From Sphingobacterium prati (lineage in GTDB: Bacteria > Bacteroidota > Bacteroidia > Sphingobacteriales > Sphingobacteriaceae): DNA of 64,000 nucleotides. A program made the position numbers and the translations under genes. This document shows positions 17,483 through 25,576 of this stretch, in pieces. Below the pieces are notes generated by a model that had not been told where the DNA came from, searched no databases, and saw only the letters and a program-made list of their open reading frames with translations. The stretch spans positions 124,001 to 188,000 of the forward strand of contig NZ_JABJWY010000009.1 of assembly GCF_013167215.1 (NCBI RefSeq). Reading direction: 5' to 3'. Numbering within the stretch: the first letter of the stretch is position 1; each line of letters opens with the position of its first letter.

Positions 17483-20400
17483 ATGCCAGAAGAAAACGTA
17501 ATAAATCAGAACGACAGCCTTGACCAAGGTGCATATGAGATTATCCGAAAGCGACTTCTTACACAAAAAGATGAATTAGCAACAAGGCTTCAAAGTTTGA
17601 ATGAAGCCCGTAAAGAAGTCTTCAATTCCACGAGCTTTGTCCTCAAAGCCAATCAACGGATTACCACAGAAAACAACTGTGTTGCCCGTGGCATCCTGGC
17701 CTTGGATAATCAATGTATTTTTGGATATAATGTGCATTTTGGACTGCGTACCGAGATCAAGCTGGAAGATGTTTTCAGTGTTTATGCATTTGAGAATAAT
17801 CAATTTATTCCGCAGTCCCTCGATCTGATCAACGATCAAAATTTCGTCTCAGATTACCAAAACCTGTATAAGTATTACAGAGATTCCATCTTCTCCAAAT
17901 TCCGCCGTACAGAGAACTACTTGTACATGATCTTTCAGACCAGCAAAAATCCGGCTGATCTCAAAGCATTCAAATGGTTAATCAAAGACGGTAAGTTACA
18001 GTATCAGGATGACCGCAGCATCCATGAAGTCAAATTGCCCAATCAATTTGAATTTGACTGGACGAAAACGACACTCGAAGACCGTCGTTTGGGAAAATAC
18101 CCGCATATATCCATCATGGATAAGATTTTTATTGAGGCGATCAATGGCGACATCACTTTCAAGATCGAGAACAATACAGACAGCGGCAAAGGGATCTATT
18201 CCGAAAAAGTGGTCAATGCAGACCAGCAATTGGACGATGCTGATTATTACTTTGCGGATCTCGGCAACCTTATTGCGGTACGTATCAAACCTTACCAGGA
18301 AGATTTCAGGGCTTTTGTCTACAACCAGCGGACGAAGGAAGTGGTCAATCTCAAATCACTGAATGAATCAGCAATATTATTACCTGACAATCAGGGGATT
18401 ATTTTCTCCAATGGGTACTATTTACAAAATGGCACACACAAAGTTTTTGATGCCCAGTTTGAGAAGGTATCCTTCCTACGCAGGATAGCTTCCCCCAATG
18501 GCGAAGATTTTCTGTATATCTTTTGTCAGGAAGAAACCAATACCTATATCCTACTGTCATATAACATCATTCAGCAGCATGTCGAGACCCCGATTATCTG
18601 CAACGGATTTACCCTATTCAAAGATGGTAGCTTAATTTATTTCCGCACTGAGGCAGAAGCCACCAGACATCATCAGGTTCAGATCTGGGAAACACCCTAT
18701 ATGGCCATGCTCAAAGAAAATGAGCAAAAGAAAGATGATCCCCTTTATAAGGTAGGCAATAAACAGATCGTGCAGGCGATGGCCGAAGCACAGGAGGTCA
18801 TACAGCTCATCAACAAAGAGGACAGTTACGAGGGTTTATACGAAGATATCCTCAAAAAGTCTACGGTTTTAATCGATTCGTATTTTTGGATCAAAGATGA
18901 GGCCTTGTTAAATCTTGGACAGCCCTTAACACAGATTAAGGAAGTCGCCAACACCGCTATTGACGAATTTGTCAAAGTACAGGCGCAGCGCAAGCATGCG
19001 GCGGAATTAAATCTGGCTGCAAAAAAGAAGATGGAAGAACTCAGCTTTTCCATCAATAGCACCGTTGTGGAGAAACTCGATCAGCTCGTCCACCAATTGG
19101 CCGATGCCCGTCGTCTTCAGGGTGAAATCATCGACCTTAAAAATGTAAAATATATTGATACGGTCAGCATAGATAACCTGTTGGAAAAATTACAGGGCAT
19201 CACCTCCGAGCTGGCCGAAAAAACAATTGCTTTTCTCCTACGCGATGAAGCCTTGCTTCCTTACGAACAAAAGGTAGAACAGCAGAAAAAGAATGTGGAG
19301 GCCATTGCGAAAGTATACGATGCCAAAGCGATCGAGGAGGCCAATTCGGCCATTTCAAGCGAACTGGAACTATTGATAGATATCCTCAATAGCTTAAAAA
19401 TTGACGACTCCACGCAGACGACCAGAATTATCGAGAAAATTTCGGTTATTTTCTCCTCTTTAAATGAAGTTCGTGCACAGCTCACACGAAAACTCAATTC
19501 GTTGAAGAGTACTGAAGCAATTGCCGAGTTTTCGGCACAGCTGACTCTGTTGGAGCAATCCGTCACCAACTACCTCGAACTGTCAACGACAACCGAAAAA
19601 GTAGACGAATATTACACTAAAGTCATCGTTCAGCTGGAAGAACTCGAAAGTAAGTTTTCCGAATTCGAAGATTTTGCGCTCAAGATCGCAGACAAGCGTG
19701 ACGAAGTCATTAAGGCATTTAATTCCCGCAGGGAGCAAATCGTTGAACAGATCAACAAGCGGACTTCCTCGCTTGAACAGATCGGTCTTCGTGTATTAAA
19801 GAATATTGAAAATAAATCCAAGACTTTCGCAAGCCGGGAAGAGATCCTCAGCTTCTTTGCCTCGGATCTGATGATCGACAAAATCAGACAGCTCGTACAG
19901 GAGTTAAAGACGCTACAAGATGTTTCAAAAGCAGAAAATCTTGAAAATCTGTTAAAGAAATCACAGGAAGATGCCTTACGGGTATTACGGGACAAAAACG
20001 ATCTTTTTGTAGATGGCGAGAATATCATTGCGTTGGGCAAGCATAAGTTTGCCGTCAATAACCAATCCCTCAGTTTAACCCTGTTGCGCAGAAACGACGA
20101 GCTCTATTTCCACCTGACAGGTACAAGCTTCTATCAAAAAGTGCAGGTCGAGGAGATCAACAGGTTTCAGGATATCTGGGATCAGGAGCTTGTATCCGAA
20201 AATAAGGAGGTCTATCGTGCAGAATATCTTGCATACAAAGCATTCCTGGCTTCGAAAGGACAACAAGATTTTGATGCTGCACTGTTCATCACGCAGACCG
20301 TGGAGCAAAGTTATTCGGAAGGCTATGTCAAAGGGGTTCACAATGCGGATGCGCTATTGATCTATGACACGGTCAAACAGTTGGACACCAAATTGGATCT

Positions 20401-22327
20401 GCTACGCTATAATCCCTCTTTGCGTACAATGGCTCAACTATTTTGGCAATCACTTTCTGATGATCAGCGTACAAAACAGCTAGCGCTGATACACTCGACT
20501 TACACGATATTGAAAACGTTTCCAAATTCAAATCGCTACCAGTCCGTCATTGATGAACTCAGCAAGTTGTTCAATGCCTGGGAGACACATTTGGATCGCG
20601 CCGCCCTTCATGACCGTGATTTGGCAACTTACCTTTTCCAGACCTTTACGTGTTACAATACCTTTGTCGTCAGTGAACAGTCCGATGAACTGAAAAAGGC
20701 ATTTATTCGATTGTTGGAATCCAAGAAAAGCCATAAGCTTTTTGAAGCAGATATTCAGAACGAACAATTTAGCGTGGTAGATCGCTTTTACCTGACTTTA
20801 AATTGGCTCAATGCGTTTGTCGACGAGCATACGGAATATCTGACACTACGCAAGTACATCGAGGAAACAGCGATCATGTTGCTCTATCCGACGCAGGGAT
20901 ATCACCTAATTATAGCCAAAGACCAAGCACATATCAGCGGATTAAAAGGCAACCATACTATCCTCAACAACGGGGAGGAACACATCCAATATCATGAGTT
21001 TTTAGCACGTCTGGCACAGTTCAGCAATCATAATGTACCTCGTTTTGTGGCTTTCTCCACATTGAAAGAACAGCTTGCGAAATCCTATGCCAAAGAATTA
21101 AAGATTGGTGAATTCGAGCCAAAAGTACTGACCTCGTTTGTACGTAACAAACTGATCAATGAAGTTTATTTTCCACTGATCGGAAACAACCTCGCCAAAC
21201 AACTGGGAGCTGCTGGAGACAACAAACGCACCGCCCGCATGGGAATGCTCCTCTTGATCTCGCCGCCGGGTTACGGTAAGACCACCTTAATGGAATATCT
21301 GGCCAAGACAATGGGCTTACATTTCGTCAAAATCAATGGACCAACCATTGGCCATTCGATCACCTCCATTGACCCGATCGAAGCCAAAACATCCGGAGAA
21401 CGGGAAGAGCTCAAGAAGATCAATCTTGCATTTGAGATGGCAGACAACGTCATGCTGTATCTGGACGACATCCAGCACTTAAATTCAGAGTTCTTACAGA
21501 AGTTCATCTCCCTTGCCGATGGCCAACGTAAGATTGATGGTATTTTTGAGGGCGAGAGTAAGACCTATGACCTCCGTGGCAAACGCTTCTGCATCGTGAT
21601 GGCAGGGAACCCCTACACAGAGAGCGGTTCGAAGTTCCAGATCCCCGACATGCTTGCCAACCGTGCCGATGTGTACAATCTCGGCGATGTGATCGGTGAT
21701 ACCGAAGCATTATTCAACCTCAGTCTGATTGAAAATGCGGCTATTGAAAACAGTTACCTCGAAAAAATTGCAAGCAAATCGTTCAACGACTTCTACACCC
21801 TAGTCAATTATGCACAGTCTGTTATGGATCAACTGCCCGATTTAGAGGGCAACTACCTGAAACAGGATATTGATGACTTTATCGCCGTGCTGCGCCATGT
21901 ACTGAAAATCAGGAATGTGGTGATCAAGGTTAATCAGAACTATATCCAAAGTGCCGCAATGCAAGACAATTACCGCACCGAACCACCATTCAAAATGCAG
22001 GGATCGTATCGGAACATGAGTAAGCTTGTAGCGCAGGTGGTACCGATGATGAATGAAAAGGAAATTGACCAGATTCTTCTCGCCCATTATGAGAGCGAAT
22101 CACAAACACTGACAGCGGATACCGAAAGCAACCTATTAAAACTAAAAGAGCTTGCCGGACTGCTGAACCCTGTTGAACAGGAGCGTTGGGAAACCATCAA
22201 GGAAATCTTCCTCAAGAACAACAAACACGGTGGACTAGCCAAAGATGATAAAGTCTTCGGCCAGCTACTGGACTTCAATGAAAATCTGGAAGGCATTATT
22301 CAGGCAATCCGCGAGTATAAGAATTAA
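17483..22327 (+). CDS. giant AAA+ ATPase with coiled-coil core (DUF3686-like, 'DNA repair ATPase')
   Basis: 1614 residues, the largest gene here. Residues 1-420 are beta-rich with repeated strands, possibly a propeller-like platform. About 430-860 is predicted long coiled coil. About 870-1200 is a mixed region. The C-terminus holds an AAA+ module: Walker A SPPGYGKTT at about 1260-1268 and Walker B VMLYLDDIQ, with the acidic pair at 1328-1329. Such proteins are often labelled DNA repair ATPase, but the sequence gives no direct link to DNA. Context with PspA, flotillin and YqiJ suggests ATP-driven remodelling at the membrane. It begins 105 bp after flotillin. Function is uncertain. Confidence 0.85.
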   Translation: MPEENVINQNDSLDQGAYEIIRKRLLTQKDELATRLQSLNEARKEVFNSTSFVLKANQRITTENNCVARGILALDNQCIFGYNVHFGLRTEIKLEDVFSVYAFENNQFIPQSLDLINDQNFVSDYQNLYKYYRDSIFSKFRRTENYLYMIFQTSKNPADLKAFKWLIKDGKLQYQDDRSIHEVKLPNQFEFDWTKTTLEDRRLGKYPHISIMDKIFIEAINGDITFKIENNTDSGKGIYSEKVVNADQQLDDADYYFADLGNLIAVRIKPYQEDFRAFVYNQRTKEVVNLKSLNESAILLPDNQGIIFSNGYYLQNGTHKVFDAQFEKVSFLRRIASPNGEDFLYIFCQEETNTYILLSYNIIQQHVETPIICNGFTLFKDGSLIYFRTEAEATRHHQVQIWETPYMAMLKENEQKKDDPLYKVGNKQIVQAMAEAQEVIQLINKEDSYEGLYEDILKKSTVLIDSYFWIKDEALLNLGQPLTQIKEVANTAIDEFVKVQAQRKHAAELNLAAKKKMEELSFSINSTVVEKLDQLVHQLADARRLQGEIIDLKNVKYIDTVSIDNLLEKLQGITSELAEKTIAFLLRDEALLPYEQKVEQQKKNVEAIAKVYDAKAIEEANSAISSELELLIDILNSLKIDDSTQTTRIIEKISVIFSSLNEVRAQLTRKLNSLKSTEAIAEFSAQLTLLEQSVTNYLELSTTTEKVDEYYTKVIVQLEELESKFSEFEDFALKIADKRDEVIKAFNSRREQIVEQINKRTSSLEQIGLRVLKNIENKSKTFASREEILSFFASDLMIDKIRQLVQELKTLQDVSKAENLENLLKKSQEDALRVLRDKNDLFVDGENIIALGKHKFAVNNQSLSLTLLRRNDELYFHLTGTSFYQKVQVEEINRFQDIWDQELVSENKEVYRAEYLAYKAFLASKGQQDFDAALFITQTVEQSYSEGYVKGVHNADALLIYDTVKQLDTKLDLLRYNPSLRTMAQLFWQSLSDDQRTKQLALIHSTYTILKTFPNSNRYQSVIDELSKLFNAWETHLDRAALHDRDLATYLFQTFTCYNTFVVSEQSDELKKAFIRLLESKKSHKLFEADIQNEQFSVVDRFYLTLNWLNAFVDEHTEYLTLRKYIEETAIMLLYPTQGYHLIIAKDQAHISGLKGNHTILNNGEEHIQYHEFLARLAQFSNHNVPRFVAFSTLKEQLAKSYAKELKIGEFEPKVLTSFVRNKLINEVYFPLIGNNLAKQLGAAGDNKRTARMGMLLLISPPGYGKTTLMEYLAKTMGLHFVKINGPTIGHSITSIDPIEAKTSGEREELKKINLAFEMADNVMLYLDDIQHLNSEFLQKFISLADGQRKIDGIFEGESKTYDLRGKRFCIVMAGNPYTESGSKFQIPDMLANRADVYNLGDVIGDTEALFNLSLIENAAIENSYLEKIASKSFNDFYTLVNYAQSVMDQLPDLEGNYLKQDIDDFIAVLRHVLKIRNVVIKVNQNYIQSAAMQDNYRTEPPFKMQGSYRNMSKLVAQVVPMMNEKEIDQILLAHYESESQTLTADTESNLLKLKELAGLLNPVEQERWETIKEIFLKNNKHGGLAKDDKVFGQLLDFNENLEGIIQAIREYKN

Positions 22328-22423
22328 ATATCCATTTTGCTTATCTTGGTTTTCAAAAAAACTGAGGTAAGCGAAATCAAAGTTATTTCAATAAAAGTTC
22401 CCGAATTGGGAATTATTTATTGA

Positions 22424-22540
22424 ATTTGTTATAAGCATAAAAATATTGAGAGTGATCCTGTTGAGGCAATCAAATTCAGAGTGGAGCAGTTTAATTTTAC
22501 ACAGAATGATCTTGCTGATGTTCTTGGTCAAAAAAGCCGA
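22424..22540 (+). pseudogene. HigA-type antitoxin remnant
   Basis: An open stretch without a start codon encodes ESDPVEAIKFRVEQFNFTQN followed by DLADVLGQKSR. This closely follows the HigA antitoxin signature (DPxEAIKFRMEQxxLTQKDL, LGxKSR). It is cut off on both sides: TGA at 22421 upstream, and unrelated sequence after the KSR codons ending at 22540. No HigB-like toxin is nearby. It is a fragment left by decay or insertion of a toxin-antitoxin locus. Confidence 0.75.
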
Positions 22541-22587
22541 ATTCCACCATTCTTTTGCCTCCTCTTCTCTAAACTACAACTCAATAC

Positions 22588-22618
22588 TTTGAATGGATAG
22601 ATAATAGCATTATCTTTG
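22588..22618 (+). promoter_or_regulatory. promoter of the RelB/RelE-like module
   Basis: TTTG (22588-22591), 19 nt, TATCTTTG (22611-22618): a near-ideal Bacteroidota promoter about 20 bp before the antitoxin ATG. Confidence 0.8.
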
Positions 22619-22638
22619 TTAGAGTCAATATCATAATT

Positions 22639-22848
22639 ATGGGAGCTCTTACGATACATCCTGAATCTCAGGAACAACTTGAAACAGTCAAAGCAATTTT
22701 AAAAGCTTTAAAGGTGCCTTTCGAATCTAAGGAAACTAGTATTCCAAACCATATCGAAAAAAGTATTGAACGAAGTATGGATCAATTCAGCGCAGGAAAT
22801 TCCATTTCTTTGGAGGCTTTCAAAGAAAAACATTTCCGCCGAAAATGA
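22639..22848 (+). CDS. type II antitoxin, RelB-like
   Basis: A 69-residue acidic and basic helical protein (MGALTIHPESQEQLETVKAI, then an IPNHIEKSIERSMDQF helix). This is the kind of small antitoxin that accompanies RelE/ParE toxins in Bacteroidota. Its stop overlaps the toxin start by 4 bp (ATGA), giving translational coupling. It would neutralise the toxin and autorepress the promoter at 22588-22618. Confidence 0.75.
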   Translation: MGALTIHPESQEQLETVKAILKALKVPFESKETSIPNHIEKSIERSMDQFSAGNSISLEAFKEKHFRRK

Positions 22849-23132
22849 AATTTGAATTACGATTTACTCCCGAAGCAGAAGACACTTATACGTCTGTAAT
22901 CGAACAATTGTTTAACAAATGGGGCGAAAAATACGTATTTAAGTTGCAAAATCGGTTAGAAAAAGTTCTCAATACACTCACGGAGAATCCTGAATTGTAT
23001 CCCATTGTAGTTGAAACAACAGAAATCAGAAAGTGCTTATTACATAAAAACTGTTCCTTATTGTATAAGTTAATGGGCGAACAAGTTGTTGTTCTATGTT
23101 TTTGGGACAATCGGCAGGAACCTATCTTCTAA
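22845..23132 (+). CDS. RelE/ParE family toxin
   Basis: 95 residues with the RelE/ParE pattern: LRFTPEAEDTYTSVIEQLFN at the start, LTENPELYPIVVETTEIRKC in the middle, LLYKLMGEQVVVLCFWDNRQ near the end. The NPELYP segment and the final beta strand with WDNRQ are typical. Members act as ribosome-dependent mRNA endonucleases (RelE) or gyrase poisons (ParE); sequence alone does not decide. It lies beside the HigA remnant, so this is a site where toxin-antitoxin modules accumulate. Confidence 0.82.
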   Translation: MKFELRFTPEAEDTYTSVIEQLFNKWGEKYVFKLQNRLEKVLNTLTENPELYPIVVETTEIRKCLLHKNCSLLYKLMGEQVVVLCFWDNRQEPIF

Positions 23133-23207
23133 TATTTAGGATGTCTTCTATTAGACGAAAGAGCCATTCTCCCGGCATCCGGTTATTTTATGCTATCATT
23201 ATGTGCG

Positions 23208-23560
23208 CATATCTGAGATAATCTCGATTCCTTAAACAACTAAGCAGCCAGTATTATCATCATATCTGCAATAAGAATGATTCCCTAAACCAAAACGCTT
23301 TGTTGTGATACCATAACGGCCTTATGCCTACAATAAAAACAATTTATAAAGCAAAAAAAAACTTTTGTTTTACCATAACGCTGATACGTCTGCAATAAGG
23401 ACAATTTCTTAAACCGGAAAGTCTTTTTTTTAAACCATGATTTCACTATGCCTGCAATAAAGACGATTAGTAAAACCAAAACACCTTTTTGTTATACCAT
23501 GACGACCTTATGTCTGCAATAAGAACAATTTGTTAAACCAAAAAGTATTTTTGTTAAACG
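23208..23560. repeat. 62-bp tandem repeat array
   Basis: Full copies start with the word (T/C)CT(G/A)CAATAA at 23265, 23327, 23389 and 23451, and a partial copy at 23513; the spacing is exactly 62 bp each time. Each unit carries a TAAACC(A/G)(A/G)AA stretch, a T-rich stretch and a TACCAT(A/G)A-like word. A decayed copy precedes at about 23208-23264. Copies diverge by substitutions but not by length. 62 is not a multiple of three and no coding frame runs through. Confidence 0.85.
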
Positions 23561-23616
23561 GATTAGATCTGCATTTCTGAGCAATGGAGCGTAAAAATTG
23601 GGCGTTTTGGTTAAAC

Positions 23617-23680
23617 AGGGGGTCAAATTGCGCCAAATTCATAGCTTAAACACTATCTATTTGGCGCGATTTGACCCCCT
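23617..23680. repeat. 22-bp inverted repeat forming a large hairpin
   Basis: AGGGGGTCAAATTGCGCCAA.. (23617-23638) pairs with ..TTGGCGCGATTTGACCCCCT (23659-23680), 21 of 22 positions, loop 20 nt. It is GC-rich in an AT-rich gap and has no T-run. It could be a palindromic mobile remnant (IS ends face to face), a MITE or a replication/transcription block. The GGGGGTCAAATT word recalls IS21-family ends in Bacteroidota, from memory only. Confidence 0.75.
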
Positions 23681-23778
23681 ACTCTATTCCATACGTATAA
23701 TCCTATTGACCAAGCACGTGAAAATAATTTAAAAGCTTACTTGGCTACAATTCTGACGGTAAAACATTTGGAATATGC
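23681..23778 (+). other. possible protein-coding remnant
   Basis: In one frame the strand reads HTYNPIDQARENNLKAYLAT and continues ILTVKHLEYAY before reaching the overlapping gene. No start codon precedes it; the frame is closed by TGA inside the hairpin. The NPIDQARENxxxL word is like the NERD nuclease-related domain. It may be chance in so short a stretch. Confidence 0.25.
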
Positions 23779-25485
23779 TTATCCTGCCTTTAACGAACCT
23801 GATGAAACGGTGAATATCCCATAATCGTCAATAAGCATCCGCTCCTTCACCACACCATTATAGGCCATAATCCGATCCAGTTCCTGCTGCGACCGCCGGC
23901 GCATGACCCAGTCTTTCTTCTGGTGGCTGTTCAGCACATAAGCGATCATCTTTAACTGTGGATGCCATGGTTGTCCGGTATAGACCAGATGACTATTTTG
24001 TTCACAGATAGAAGTCGCCCCATGAACCGCTCTACTGGCCATTTTATTGTCGCCAAACAATTCGAAAATACCAGAGATCACGACAATATTAGGTTCAAAT
24101 TCCAGTTTGCTGTACGTAGCCGGATCAAAACAATCGTAATTGCTAAACCTTATTCCTTTGAATCCCTTCTTCTTGATAATTTTCTCCCCTACCGCAATAT
24201 TGGGCAATAAGAACTCGTTAATCACAATCTCCACCTCCGGATATTTTTCCTTAATGTCAAACAAATAGTTTCCTGTCCCGCCAGCGATATCAAGAATTTT
24301 GACAGGCCGACCAGTAGACTTAACCTGCTCAATATTCTCCTCCAACAGCTGCAACAGGTGTTGCTTTCGAATACGAATCCCTTTCCAGCCAATCGCATCT
24401 AGATAACCACGATCAAGGATACGGCCAAAACGATTCTTTCCTTTTGGCTCATTGCGGTATACATAATCCAACGAGATTCCTGAATCAAAACCAAACTGGA
24501 GACCCAGGTTCATCCCATGACTCAATGATCCTACCTTACCCAATGTCCATTTCTGGAATGCATAATTTAGCTTCTCGGCTGCAGGCATCACCTTATGGTA
24601 CAGTTTCTCATATTCCTTTACTGAAAACTCGTCAGGTTCCAGCCCTTGGTCAGGCTTTTGCCGTGCATAGGCCTTTGTAATAAAATCGTTTAAATAGGTA
24701 TAAACTTTCTGTCTATTGGATTCAAACAGGATACCATGATAAAAGTTGCGCAGGGTAATAAATGTCTTTAGCTTGGAGGCGATGGATACGAAGAACTGCT
24801 TTTGCACCGAGTTTTTAACCACATAGTCTTTTTCAGCGGATAGCACGATCACAGGAATATCAATCGCTGCAGCATCGTCAACGATACGCACTCCAGCTTT
24901 CAATAAATCAACCAATAAGGCACCGTTAATGGATTTTGAGATCAATGGATCAGCATCATAAGCCTGCTGTTGTTCGACATCATGCGTCAATACCTTCGCC
25001 TTGACATAACTTTGGATAACAAGATCCTTTTTCAATTTTGTTCCTAGGGCAATCATCTGATTAGCCAAGGGCACATATAGTTTGATTTCAAATGCGGGCG
25101 CCAATAAGGCCATTCCTGCGATTGGAGGCGCAAAATCATGTACCCAAGCACTCACAATCACCCCTGCAATACTATTAGCAATAACGAAGACATCCTTCGT
25201 GTCAACAGAATATTCGGCGCGGATATAAGTTACAAAACAATCCAGATCGCGCACATTATCCATAAAAATCGGTGATACAGCCAGTTTTGTATAACCATGA
25301 CCACGCAAATCAAATGCAAAGATGGAATAACCAGCAAACTGCGGATCAGTAGCCATCTCCTGTAGGCGTTCCGAATGTTCATGTCCACGATGCAATACAA
25401 TTAAGGCCTTTTGTCCTTTTTGATAATTCCAAACACGATAGAGCAGTTCCCCTTGATCGAAACTCTTAAAATAACCTGATTTCAT
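23779..25485 (-). CDS. YnbC-like alpha/beta hydrolase fused to SAM methyltransferase
   Basis: 568 residues, two domains. The N-terminal alpha/beta hydrolase has LHRGHEHSER (oxyanion side), nucleophile Ser105 in IANSIAG, Asp220 in SAEKDY and His250 in NFYHG. The C-terminal class I methyltransferase has motif I ILDIAGGTGNYLFD at 397-410. The same domain fusion is found in E. coli YnbC, and the neighbours match YnbA, YnbB and YnbD. It is the last gene of the minus-strand lipid cluster, 91 bp after the YnbD-like gene. Substrate unknown, most likely a lipid or lipid head group. Confidence 0.82.
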   Translation of the reverse strand: MKSGYFKSFDQGELLYRVWNYQKGQKALIVLHRGHEHSERLQEMATDPQFAGYSIFAFDLRGHGYTKLAVSPIFMDNVRDLDCFVTYIRAEYSVDTKDVFVIANSIAGVIVSAWVHDFAPPIAGMALLAPAFEIKLYVPLANQMIALGTKLKKDLVIQSYVKAKVLTHDVEQQQAYDADPLISKSINGALLVDLLKAGVRIVDDAAAIDIPVIVLSAEKDYVVKNSVQKQFFVSIASKLKTFITLRNFYHGILFESNRQKVYTYLNDFITKAYARQKPDQGLEPDEFSVKEYEKLYHKVMPAAEKLNYAFQKWTLGKVGSLSHGMNLGLQFGFDSGISLDYVYRNEPKGKNRFGRILDRGYLDAIGWKGIRIRKQHLLQLLEENIEQVKSTGRPVKILDIAGGTGNYLFDIKEKYPEVEIVINEFLLPNIAVGEKIIKKKGFKGIRFSNYDCFDPATYSKLEFEPNIVVISGIFELFGDNKMASRAVHGATSICEQNSHLVYTGQPWHPQLKMIAYVLNSHQKKDWVMRRRSQQELDRIMAYNGVVKERMLIDDYGIFTVSSGSLKAG

Positions 25486-25576
25486 CTTTTTATAATTATT
25501 CCATCAATACAATGGCGTATGTAATTTTTAGTTTCTATTTAGCTATGCCATAAGGCAAAGACCAGGCCACCGACTA

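Noticed and set aside
23285..23479. 64-codon minus-strand frame inside the tandem repeats
   Set aside because: The 62-bp period is not a multiple of three, so the frame shifts from unit to unit and the peptide has no repeat or domain. A by-product of low stop frequency.
23265..23560. CRISPR array
   Set aside because: The 62-bp units are similar along their whole length. There are no 24-40-bp identical repeats separated by unrelated spacers, and no cas genes.
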